Part shown: piece by piece, positions 1 to 6,366 of the stretch
Numbering within the stretch: position 1 is the first letter of the stretch
Layout: every line of letters begins with the position of its first letter
Assembly: GCA_005893365.1 (NCBI GenBank)
Contig: VBPB01000106.1
Span: 1-14,804, forward strand
From: Candidatus Eiseniibacteriota bacterium
GTDB lineage: Bacteria > Eisenbacteria > RBG-16-71-46
Direction: 5' to 3'
DNA: 14,804 nucleotides
Program-made: the position numbers and the translations under genes
The notes under the pieces: model-generated
Told to the model about the DNA's origin: nothing
The model's input: the letters and a program-made list of their open reading frames with translations, nothing else
The model's database searches: none

Positions 1-876
1 GGACGCGGCCGGGGTGCTGCGATGCTGCCTGAGATCCGCGACGCCTTCGCCCAGGTGGGCGTGCACGACGTCGCGACCACCACCGCCCCCGGGGACGAGC
101 GGGCCCAGGCGCTGGACGGCCTCGCGGCGGGCTGCCGCACGCTGGTCGCGGTGGGTGGCGACGGCACCTGGAGCCAGGTGGCGGGTGCCATCCTCGAGTC
201 CGGCGCCGACGCCCGACTGGCCCTGCTCCCCGCCGGCACCGGCAACGACTTCGCCAAGACCGTGGGGGCTCCGGCCTTTGATCTCGCCGCGACCGCGCGG
301 CTGGCGGTGGAGGGACCGGACCGGCGCGTGGACGTGGGGCGCATCGAGGGCCGGCACTTTCTCAACATCGCCGGCTTCGGCTTCGACATCGCGGTGCTCG
401 AGGACTGCGCGCGCCTCACCTGGCTCAAGGGGGCCGCCCTCTATCCGGTCTCGGCCCTGCGGCAGCTCTTCGGCTACCCGGGCGTCGAGATCGCGATCGG
501 CTCGCCGCGCGCCCGCCGCGATCCGGCCCGGCACATGATGCTGATCGTCGCCAACGCGCGACACTTCGGCGGCTCGTTCCACATCGCCCCGCGGGCCGAG
601 CTCGCCGACGGGATGCTGGACGCGATCGCGATCCTGGACGGGCCGCCGCTGGCCCGTCTCGGCCTGTTCGCGGCGGTCATGCGCGGCACCCACCTGGCCG
701 ACCGGCGCGTGGTGGCCGAGCAGGCCGACCGGTTCACGCTCCGCTTCGCGGCCCCGCCCGCGTACGAGACCGACGGCGAGTACCGGCGCGCCCGCTCGGC
801 CGAGCTGGAGATCGCCTGCGTGCCGCGCGCCCTGCGCGTGGTGGTGGGACCCCCGGGGCCGGGCGCGGCGGCCTGA
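1..876 (+). CDS. Diacylglycerol/lipid kinase family protein (YegS/DagK type), 5' end cut by window edge
   Basis: ATP-dependent kinase of the DAGK catalytic family, which phosphorylates diacylglycerol or related lipids at the inner membrane face. Counting from the ATG at 22, the nucleotide-binding GGDGT is at residues 45-49, GTGNDFA at 72-78, and a DGE triplet near the C-terminus (in YETDGEYRR) matches the family's late conserved glutamate. The ATG at 22 is probably not the true start: codons 1-21 in the same frame read GRGRGAA, which fits the family's N-terminal NPxSGxGxg loop, and a normal protein would have about 10-15 more residues upstream. The gene is therefore partial on the left. It ends in TGA directly followed by the GTG of the next gene, so the two are very likely cotranscribed. 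The substrate cannot be told; diacylglycerol and sphingoid-base kinases share these motifs. Confidence 0.9.
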   Translation, partial: GRGRGAAMLPEIRDAFAQVGVHDVATTTAPGDERAQALDGLAAGCRTLVAVGGDGTWSQVAGAILESGADARLALLPAGTGNDFAKTVGAPAFDLAATARLAVEGPDRRVDVGRIEGRHFLNIAGFGFDIAVLEDCARLTWLKGAALYPVSALRQLFGYPGVEIAIGSPRARRDPARHMMLIVANARHFGGSFHIAPRAELADGMLDAIAILDGPPLARLGLFAAVMRGTHLADRRVVAEQADRFTLRFAAPPAYETDGEYRRARSAELEIACVPRALRVVVGPPGPGAAA

Positions 877-2124
877 GTGAAGGCGATCACCTTCGCGGCA
901 CCGATCCCGACCTACCTGCTCACCATGGCGGCGGGCGCCCTGGCGCCGCGGCTGCGCGTGGGGCGCTTCGCCTGCACCCGCTACGGCGAGGTCCCAGACC
1001 CGGCGCTGCCGGGCGAGCGCTGGGTGCGCGTGCGCACGCGGCTGGGCGGGATCTGCGGCAGCGACCTCGCGGTCGTGGCGCTGGCGGCGAGCCCCGCGAC
1101 CTCGCCGTTCTCGTCCTTCCCGTTCGTCCTCGGTCACGAGAACGTGGGCGTCATCGAATCGCTGGGGTCCGCGGTGCGCGGCTTGGCCGTGGGCGAGCGC
1201 GTGGTCGCCAACCCGCTCCTGGCCTGTGCCGCGCGCGGCCTGGAGCCCGCCTGTGACGCCTGCCGGGCGGGGCACCCGTCGCGCTGCGAGCACTTCAGCG
1301 ACGGAGACGTCCCGCCCGGGATGCTGATCGGCACCACGCGCGGGCTGGGCGGCAGCTGGGGCGAGCGCTTCGTCGCCCACGAGACGCAACTGCTGCGCGT
1401 GCCGGAGGCGGTCCCCGACCGGGCCGCGGTGCTCACCGAGCCGCTGGCCTGCTCGGTCCACGCGGTGCGCGCCGATCCGCCCGCCCCGGGGGAGCGGGTA
1501 CTGGTGGTGGGCGCGGGCTCGATCGGCCTGCTGACGCTGGCGGCGCTGCGGGCGCTGGCGCCGGGAAGCCCGGTCACCGTGCTCGCCCGCCACGGTTTCC
1601 AGCGCGAGCACGCCGAGCGCCTGGGGGCGGCCCGGGTGGTGATGGGGCGCGGCGATCACTTGGCGGCCCTGGCCGAGGCGGCCGGGTCGCGGCTGCTCAA
1701 GACGGTGATCGGTCCGCCCGCCGCGGTCGGCGGGTTCGACCGCGCCTTCGTGTGCATCGCGGGGGCCCGCGGGATGGAGGACGCGCTGCGCGTCACCCGC
1801 GCCGGCGGCATGGTGGTGCTGCTCGGCAACGCCCGCGCGCTCGACGGCCTCGACTGGACGCCGCTCTGGCTCAAGGAGCTGACGCTGCGCGGCAGCCTCA
1901 CCTACGGCGCCGCCCCGGGCCCGACGCCCGCGGGGCCTCGGGCCGCCCACGCGGGCGCTTCCCGGTCCGACTTCGCCGAGGCGCTGGCGATGATCGCCGA
2001 CGGCCGCGCCGACGTGGCCCCGCTGCTCACGCACACGTTCCCGCTCGCCGATCACGCCCAGGCGCTCGCGACCGCGCGGGGCAAGGGGCGGTCGCGGAGC
2101 GTCAAGGTGGCGTTCGGCTTCTGA
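877..2124 (+). CDS. Zinc-dependent medium-chain alcohol dehydrogenase family protein
   Basis: NAD(P)-dependent oxidoreductase of the MDR superfamily, 415 residues. The GroES-like N-terminal domain carries the catalytic zinc ligands C60 (GGICGSD), H87-E88 (LGHEN) and probably E188 (LTEPLACS). Four cysteines at 117, 126, 129 and 137 form the structural zinc lobe; the wide gap between the first and second is unusual. The Rossmann nucleotide-binding loop GAGSIG is at 212-217. The GTG start at 877 immediately follows the stop of the lipid kinase, with no visible Shine-Dalgarno of its own, so translational coupling is likely. The substrate is not predictable: threonine, sorbitol and formaldehyde dehydrogenases share this fold. 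The first 25 residues are longer than usual before the GroES domain, so a later start is possible, but the abutting arrangement favours 877. Confidence 0.88.
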   Translation: MKAITFAAPIPTYLLTMAAGALAPRLRVGRFACTRYGEVPDPALPGERWVRVRTRLGGICGSDLAVVALAASPATSPFSSFPFVLGHENVGVIESLGSAVRGLAVGERVVANPLLACAARGLEPACDACRAGHPSRCEHFSDGDVPPGMLIGTTRGLGGSWGERFVAHETQLLRVPEAVPDRAAVLTEPLACSVHAVRADPPAPGERVLVVGAGSIGLLTLAALRALAPGSPVTVLARHGFQREHAERLGAARVVMGRGDHLAALAEAAGSRLLKTVIGPPAAVGGFDRAFVCIAGARGMEDALRVTRAGGMVVLLGNARALDGLDWTPLWLKELTLRGSLTYGAAPGPTPAGPRAAHAGASRSDFAEALAMIADGRADVAPLLTHTFPLADHAQALATARGKGRSRSVKVAFGF

Positions 2125-2131
2125 GCCGATT

Positions 2132-2158
2132 GCGGCGGGCCCGCCCGCCGGCTACCGT
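2132..2158 (+). terminator. Possible stem-loop after the dehydrogenase gene
   Basis: A GC-only stem (CGGCGG pairing with CCGCCG around a six-base loop) lies about 10 bases after the dehydrogenase stop codon and is followed by a short GCTACCGTTT run. It lacks a real T tract, so it is only a weak intrinsic-terminator candidate. The same stretch contains TTGCGG-N17-TACCGT (2130-2158), a poor promoter-like match. Confidence 0.25.
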
Positions 2159-2280
2159 TTCGAGGCGGCCGACGCGCGCTTCGGCCGGCGGCCCGAGGCG
2201 CAGGATGCTCGTGAACGCGACGCGGATCCCAAGGAATCGCGGCTAAGGCCGCGTCGCGGGCGATGGTACCGGAGGACGGG

Positions 2281-2421
2281 ATGAAGGCGTCGATCGGGGA
2301 CGTCGTCGGTGGTCCCGCAGTGCCGGGCCGGCGGCGGGATCTTCGTGCGGCCGTCGGGCCGGCGATGAGACCGCGTCGCGCGCCCCAAGGCCGCGCCGCG
2401 AGCGGGGGCCTCGCGCCATGA
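2281..2421 (+). CDS. Possible 46-codon leader ORF, coupled to the VOC-DinB gene
   Basis: This short frame has a good ribosome site (GGAGG at 2271-2275, five bases before ATG 2281). Its stop codon TGA (2419-2421) overlaps the ATG (2418) of the next gene as ATGA. The downstream gene has no clear ribosome site of its own, so this ORF could supply translation by coupling. The peptide begins MKASIGD, a start also typical of DUF1918 proteins, but after about nine residues it becomes Arg/Pro/Ala-rich sequence typical of an unselected GC-rich frame. It may be a real leader, the remnant of a broken small gene, or chance. No function is proposed. Confidence 0.3.
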   Translation: MKASIGDVVGGPAVPGRRRDLRAAVGPAMRPRRAPQGRAASGGLAP

Positions 2422-3296
2422 TCGACGGCGCCCACGTCGTCCTCTCAAGCCGCGACCCCGAGGCCGACCGCGCCTTCCTGCGCGACGTCCTCGGCCTCCA
2501 AGGCGTCGACGCCGGGGACGGCTGGCTGATCTTCGCCCTGCCCCCCGCCGAGGTGGCCGTGCATCCGTCCGAGCGGAACGACGCGCACGAGCTCTATCTG
2601 ATGTGCGATGACGTGCGGGCCGGCGTGGCGGCGTGGGCGGCCCGGGGCGTCGCCTGCGATCCGGTGCAGGACCTGGGCTGGGGGCTGCTCACCCGCCTGA
2701 CCCTGCCGGGCGGCGGGCGGCTCGGCGTGTATCAGCCACGGCACGCGCGCCCGGCGCCGATCGCGGGTGCGGCACCCGGCGCGGCGGGCGATCCCGAGGC
2801 CCAGGAGCGCCTGTGGCGCCAGTTCGGGGCCGCCATCGACATGCTCGCGAACGCCGTGGCCGCCTGTCCCGAGCCCCTGTGGGGCGACCGGACGCGGCAG
2901 CCGGAGTTCTGGTACCTCGTCTACCACACGCTGTTCTGGCTCGACCTCTATCTCTCCGGCGCGGTCGCGGGCTTCGCACCCCCCGAGCCCTTCACGCTCG
3001 ACGAGCTGGATCCCAAGGGGCTCAAGCCGGAGCGCGTCTATGCGAAGCACGAGCTCATGGCCTACCTCCGGCACGGCCGCGAGAAGTGCCGCGCGGCGAT
3101 CGCCGCCTCCACGCCGGCGAGCACGCGGCGGCGGCACGCGTTCGGCTGGGGCGAGGTGAGCGGGGGCGAGCTGTTCCTCTACAACCTGCGGCACGTCCAG
3201 CACCACGCCGGTCAGCTCCACCTCATCCTGCGCCAGGCGACCGACTCGACCCCCGGATGGGTCGGGCGGGCGAAGGAGGACGTGGGCGGTCGGTGA
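2418..3296 (+). CDS. VOC (glyoxalase-like) - DinB fusion protein
   Basis: A 292-residue protein made of two normally separate domains. Residues 1-110 look like a VOC/glyoxalase-bleomycin-resistance unit: an opening strand HVVLSSRDPEADRAFLRDVLG, the segment HELYLMCDDV at 57-66, and the closing strand GGGRLGVYQPRH. Residues 111-125 are an Ala/Gly/Pro linker. Residues 126-292 resemble a DinB four-helix-bundle protein, with H170 in the helix VYHTLFWLDLYL and H259, H262 and H263 in RHVQHHAGQL as likely metal ligands. DinB-like proteins include thiol-dependent transferases and many of unknown function; VOC proteins bind metal and act in detoxification or ring cleavage. A joint role in small-molecule detoxification is inference. 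The start ATG 2418 overlaps the preceding short ORF. The DinB domain is full length and no stop or frame break is visible at the join. Confidence 0.82.
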   Translation: MIDGAHVVLSSRDPEADRAFLRDVLGLQGVDAGDGWLIFALPPAEVAVHPSERNDAHELYLMCDDVRAGVAAWAARGVACDPVQDLGWGLLTRLTLPGGGRLGVYQPRHARPAPIAGAAPGAAGDPEAQERLWRQFGAAIDMLANAVAACPEPLWGDRTRQPEFWYLVYHTLFWLDLYLSGAVAGFAPPEPFTLDELDPKGLKPERVYAKHELMAYLRHGREKCRAAIAASTPASTRRRHAFGWGEVSGGELFLYNLRHVQHHAGQLHLILRQATDSTPGWVGRAKEDVGGR

Positions 3297-3304
3297 GGGC
3301 GGCG

Positions 3305-3334
3305 GGCGCCGGGGGAGGAGCGTGTCGCGGCGCC
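3305..3334. terminator. Possible bidirectional terminator between convergent genes
   Basis: The 42-base gap between the convergent VOC-DinB and glycosyltransferase genes holds two GGCGCC copies that, extended by one pair, form a 7-bp GC stem (3305-3311 with 3328-3334) around a 16-base loop. The position suits a terminator for both strands, but there is no T run on either side. Confidence 0.35.
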
Positions 3335-3338
3335 GGGG

Positions 3339-4127
3339 CTACGCCGCGCTGGTGACCTCGGTGCGGCGGCCGAGCACCTGACGGTAGACCGTCTCGATCT
3401 CATCGGTCACGCGCGGCCAGGCGAACTCGAGCGCCCGCGCGCGCCCGCGCCGCGCGAGGGCCGCGCGCCGCGCGGGATCGTCGGCCAGGGCGGTGAGCAG
3501 GCGCGCGAGCGAGCCCACGTCGCCGGGGGGGAACGCCTCGGCGTTCTCGCCCGGCTGGATGACCGAGCGGTAGCCGGGCAGGTCGGTCGCCACCACCGGG
3601 CGCCCCGCGGCCATCGCCTCGAGCAGGACGATGCCGAAACTCTCGTTGCCCGACGCCGGCGACACGAAGACGTCGCCGGTGGCGTACCAGCGGGGCAGGT
3701 CGGCCGACGGCACGTGGCCCAGGAAGTGGACGTCACCGCGCACGGTCCGCGGGACCATCGCCTCGAACCGCCGGCGCAGGACCGAATCGCCGACCACCAG
3801 CAGCCGCGCCCGTCCCGAGGTGCGCGCCACCACGTCGGGCATGGCCGCGAGCAGGTACTGGAGCCCCTTGCGCGGGTCGAGCCGGCCGACGAACAGCAGA
3901 TTGACACGCCTGGGATCGCGCCAGCGCTCGAACGGCGCCAGCTCGGGATGGAAGCGCTCGACGTCGACGCCGTTCGGGATGACCCGGTAGTCGCCCGGGT
4001 AGTAGAGCCGGCTCGCGGCCTCCGCGGACCGCGAGACGGCGATGCGCGCGTCGAGGCGCGCCACCTTCCGGGCCAGCAGGCCGCCCACCGCGTCCTGCAG
4101 CAGCGTCCGCCCGGCGTCGGGGCGCAC
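3339..4127 (-). CDS. GT4-family glycosyltransferase (PimA-like), C-terminal part of a frame-broken gene
   Basis: This frame carries the linker and the whole nucleotide-sugar-binding half of a GT-B, retaining GT4 glycosyltransferase. Counting from the GTG at 4127: ARIAVSRSAE at 27-36, the family signature IPNGVD at 50-55, the second Rossmann entry LLFVGRLDPRKG at 77-88, and the donor-binding EX7E pair E162/E170 in NESFGIVLLE. The product probably transfers a sugar to a membrane lipid; the pattern is close to PimA-type phosphatidyl-inositol mannosyltransferases. The GTG at 4127 is an artefact of the frame change, not a natural start: the acceptor-binding half lies upstream in another frame (4115-4414). 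About 20 residues expected between the halves, including the conserved region around the TFH motif, are absent. Unless this is a sequence error the enzyme is inactive. Confidence 0.8.
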   Translation of the reverse strand: MRPDAGRTLLQDAVGGLLARKVARLDARIAVSRSAEAASRLYYPGDYRVIPNGVDVERFHPELAPFERWRDPRRVNLLFVGRLDPRKGLQYLLAAMPDVVARTSGRARLLVVGDSVLRRRFEAMVPRTVRGDVHFLGHVPSADLPRWYATGDVFVSPASGNESFGIVLLEAMAAGRPVVATDLPGYRSVIQPGENAEAFPPGDVGSLARLLTALADDPARRAALARRGRARALEFAWPRVTDEIETVYRQVLGRRTEVTSAA

Positions 4128-4414
4128 GGGTTGTGGATGTGGACCAGGTCGAAGTCGTGGGCACGCAGCAGCTGCCGCATGCGCCGCCTGAGCCCCAAGC
4201 CCAGGGTGAGGTCGACGAAGGCGCGGTTGAACGGGACCAGCACGCCCCGCCCGAGCCGCTCGACGTCGGGATCGTGGTGCCGCTCGCGGCAGCCGCCGGT
4301 GACGATGGTCACCTCGTGGCCGCGGCGTCTCAGGGCCAGCGCGCTGTGGTGGACGTGCTCGGTGACCCCGCCGAAGCGCGGGTAGTAGGACTGGCTGACG
4401 ATGCCGATCCTCAC
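4115..4414 (-). pseudogene. N-terminal fragment of the same GT4 glycosyltransferase, out of frame with its C-terminal half
   Basis: From GTG 4414 this frame reads 100 residues of a typical GT4 acceptor domain: MRIGIVSQSYYP at 1-12, the glycine loop FGGVTEH at 14-20, RGHEVTIVTG at 31-40, and FDLVHIHNPCAPT at 88-100. Family members continue after APT with LPLLAL and then a TFH segment. Here the frame instead turns into Cys/Arg/Trp-rich nonsense, while the frame two bases over resumes as RPDAGRTLLQ. The junction string CGCCCCGACG (4124-4115) encodes the end of CAPT in one frame and RPDA in the other. This is what a deletion between two short repeats would leave. The start GTG (4414-4412) overlaps the stop TGA (4413-4411) of the acyltransferase gene, so the pair is translationally coupled. 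Confidence 0.78.
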
Positions 4415-5304
4415 GCCTCGACGCTCCGCTCGGCGGCGGCCGGCTCGGCCGCGCGGTCCGGCAGTACCTCCCAGAGCGGCCGGAAGATGCACCACTGGCC
4501 GAGGTGCTCGCGGATGTGGCGCTCCGAGGTGCGCGCGACGGCGGCGATGAGCGAGGTCGAGTCGGGGAAGGCCGCCGGATCGAGCGGCGGCTCGATGACG
4601 ATGCGGAAGCGGCCCGGGCGCACGCGCTCGCAGTAGCCGCACAGGATGAGGGCGCCGGTGCGCTGCGCGAGCACGGCGGGGCCGGCCGGGAAGGAGGTCT
4701 CGCGGCCGAACAGGTCCAGCCGGGTCCCGTGGCTGAACTGGTCCCCGTCCACCATCAGCGCCACCAGGTCGTTGTGCTCGAGGGCGCGCAAGAGCTTGCG
4801 GAATCCGTCCTCGGGGGCGACCGTGTGGATGGCCAGCTCGCTCTTGGTCTCGCGCACCGCCGGGGTGAGCCAGCGCGCCAGCTGGACCCCCGCGACCGCG
4901 TGCAGCACGTAGCCCCACTGGGCCAGCACCACGGCCGCCAGCTCCCAGTTGCCGACGTGGGTACAGGTGATGATGACGCCGCGCCGCCGCGCCACCGCCT
5001 GCTCCAGGTGCTCGCGGCCCGCGACGTCGACCGCCTCGAGCAGCTCCGAGCGGCCCAGGTGGGGGAGCCGGAAGAACTCGAACATCATCCGGTTGTGGCT
5101 GCGCATCATGTCGCGGGCGATCGCGACGCGCTCGCGGCGGCTCGCGCGCGGCAGGATCACCGCCAGGTTGGCGAGGGCGGCGTGCCGGCGGGCGGGGAAG
5201 AGCCGGTAGTGGACCTCGGTGAGCGCGTCGGCCAGCAGGTAGCCCAGCGACAGCGGGACGCTGGCCATGACGGCCGTGAGCCACCCATAGAGACGTCGTG
5301 ACAT
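4411..5304 (-). CDS. Lysophospholipid acyltransferase family protein (LpxL/HtrB- or PatA-like)
   Basis: Membrane-associated acyltransferase of the LABLAT/HtrB type, 297 residues, which moves an acyl chain onto a lipid A precursor or a glycolipid. The catalytic HX4E motif is visible as H116-VGNW-E121 within TCTHVGNWE. The N-terminal segment around residues 10-28 (AVMASVPLSLGYLLADALT) is hydrophobic and could anchor the protein. The ATG at 5304 has a strong ribosome site (AAGGAG, plus-strand 5314-5319, nine bases away) and a promoter-like pair 55-85 bases upstream. The downstream GT4 gene starts within its stop codon. Actinobacterial PatA/PimA also pairs such an acyltransferase with a GT4 enzyme, so a glycolipid pathway is a fair alternative to lipid A late acylation. 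No other lpx gene is nearby to decide this. Confidence 0.87.
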   Translation of the reverse strand: MSRRLYGWLTAVMASVPLSLGYLLADALTEVHYRLFPARRHAALANLAVILPRASRRERVAIARDMMRSHNRMMFEFFRLPHLGRSELLEAVDVAGREHLEQAVARRRGVIITCTHVGNWELAAVVLAQWGYVLHAVAGVQLARWLTPAVRETKSELAIHTVAPEDGFRKLLRALEHNDLVALMVDGDQFSHGTRLDLFGRETSFPAGPAVLAQRTGALILCGYCERVRPGRFRIVIEPPLDPAAFPDSTSLIAAVARTSERHIREHLGQWCIFRPLWEVLPDRAAEPAAAERSVEA

Positions 5305-5358
5305 GCCGCTCCGCTCCTTGGGCGAGGGGACACCCCGGGGGGCCTGGGTCGAGCGCCC

Positions 5359-5388
5359 AAGCTACGGCGGTCGGAGAAAGGGTGTCAA
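5359..5388 (-). promoter_or_regulatory. Promoter-like -35/-10 for the acyltransferase-GT4 operon
   Basis: Read on the minus strand: TTGACA (5388-5383), 18-base spacer, TAGCTT (5364-5359). Transcription would begin near 5352, giving a leader of about 48 bases before ATG 5304. It belongs to a set of four similar elements in this window and sits back to back with the plus-strand element at 5411. Confidence 0.55.
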
Positions 5389-5410
5389 GGAACCCGGCGC
5401 ATCGCCGCCG

Positions 5411-5440
5411 TTGACCGGCCGCGCGCGGCGGGACTAGGAT
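5411..5440 (+). promoter_or_regulatory. Promoter-like -35/-10 for the unknown gene at 5552
   Basis: TTGACC (5411-5416), 18-base spacer, TAGGAT (5435-5440). The two -35 boxes of this and the divergent promoter are only 22 bases apart (5389-5410), so one bound regulator could affect both directions. The expected leader before ATG 5552 is about 105 bases. Confidence 0.5.
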
Positions 5441-5551
5441 GCGCGCGCCCGACCCGAGCCGCGGCGGCAAGGGATGCCGCGTGGCGGCACCGGGGCGACC
5501 CGAGGGCACGCCGTCGCGCGCGTGGCGCGTCCACGCCAGGAGATCACGGTC

Positions 5552-5971
5552 ATGCCCAGCCAGAAGCTGGTGCGGTGCGAGATTCGGAGGCGCGGCAGCA
5601 CCGAGTCCGCCTCCCCGCGCTACATCCCCCTCGAGATCTACGGCCTCTGGGAATACCTCATGTCCTCGAAGCACGCCTTCGAGGTGCTCACGCCGCGCGC
5701 CTCGCTGTGGCTGGACATGGAGGACTCGCCCGACGCCGCCTATGCCGAGGGACAGTACGAGCGCGTGACCGAGGTGACCGTCTTCGTCTATTCGGAGCGC
5801 GACGACATGTTCACCCGCGTGTGCCGCTACTTCCCCAGCGTCGACTGCGAGACGGTGAAGAAGATCTTCCTGGCGCACTACGACGACCAGGAGGGCAAGG
5901 TGCGGCCCCAGATCCGCGAACGTGCCGGCATCTGGATCCACCGCGAGCCGGCGAAGGTGGGGAGCGCCTAG
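5552..5971 (+). CDS. Hypothetical protein, 139 residues
   Basis: I do not recognise the family. ATG 5552 is chosen over an upstream in-frame ATG at 5474 because AGGAG (5538-5542) sits nine bases before it and the protein-like composition starts there: the 26 codons before it give a Gly/Arg/Ala-rich stretch. The product has mixed charge with no signal peptide or membrane segment, so it is probably cytoplasmic. It includes aromatic segments (YIPLEIYGLWEYLMSSKHAF at residues 24-43) and an alternating beta-like run VTEVTVFVYSERDD, then a probable helix CETVKKIFLAHYDDQEGK. It has two cysteines close together (RVCRYFPSVDC) that could be a redox or metal pair, though this is speculative. It is transcribed divergently from the acyltransferase operon and is followed by a GC stem-loop. 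Confidence 0.72.
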   Translation: MPSQKLVRCEIRRRGSTESASPRYIPLEIYGLWEYLMSSKHAFEVLTPRASLWLDMEDSPDAAYAEGQYERVTEVTVFVYSERDDMFTRVCRYFPSVDCETVKKIFLAHYDDQEGKVRPQIRERAGIWIHREPAKVGSA

Positions 5972-6366
5972 GCTCCCGGCCGGCGGGCCGGACCGGCTCG
6001 TCGACACGCTCGCCGTTCCCGGGTCGTGCCCCCCGGCCGACTTGCGCGCGGCGCGAGCCCCGCCCCGGGCGTCCCGCCGCCCCGCCTCGGGCCCCGAAAA
6101 TAACCCTTCAAGCCGCGAGCCCCTCGCGCCGACAACGCCCGTGAAGGCAGACGCCCTCCATTCGGGCAAGCCCCGGCGCAGGGATGGCGGTTGGGCGCGG
6201 TGGGCGTCGGCTCACGAGATGAAGGCGACCCCATCCGGTGCCTCGGGTCCGGTCCGGGAACGGGCCGGTTCGGACACCCTCAGGGTTCCTGTGGAGAAAG
6301 GGCGGCAAGGGGCTCCATAGGGTCTCGCTCTGCGACAGGGTGGGGTCGCACAAGGAGGATACGACC
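5972..6366. other. 395-base non-coding stretch before the MglA gene
   Basis: No protein-like frame is visible here. It holds the stem-loop at 5976-5991, a small AT-rich spot (GAAAATAACC near 6097-6106) that stands out from the GC background, and a leader region next to the GTPase gene. In that leader TGCGAC (6331-6336) can pair with GTCGCA (6345-6350), or the overlapping TCGC/GCGA (6325-6335) can pair instead, immediately before the AAGGAGG ribosome site (6352-6358). I found no convincing -35/-10 pair for the GTPase gene and no match to a riboswitch class I know. Confidence 0.5.
5976..5991 (+). terminator. GC stem-loop just after the unknown gene
   Basis: CCGGCC (5976-5981) pairs with GGCCGG (5986-5991) around a four-base loop, five bases after the stop codon. 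There is no T tract. The position suits a terminator, but GC-rich palindromes are common in this genome. Confidence 0.3.

Noticed and set aside
2445..3221. A 258-codon minus-strand open frame
   Set aside because: Antisense to the VOC-DinB gene, whose two domains are clear; the antisense product has no motif.
4415..6169. Minus-strand open frame extending the glycosyltransferase N-terminus far upstream (total 920 codons)
   Set aside because: It runs through the acyltransferase gene in another frame and gives Arg/Pro/Ala nonsense; only the part from GTG 4414 is homologous to GT4 proteins.
5972..6366. A known riboswitch (cyclic di-GMP, TPP, fluoride types considered) before MglA
   Set aside because: None of the conserved core strings of these classes is present; only simple hairpins are visible.
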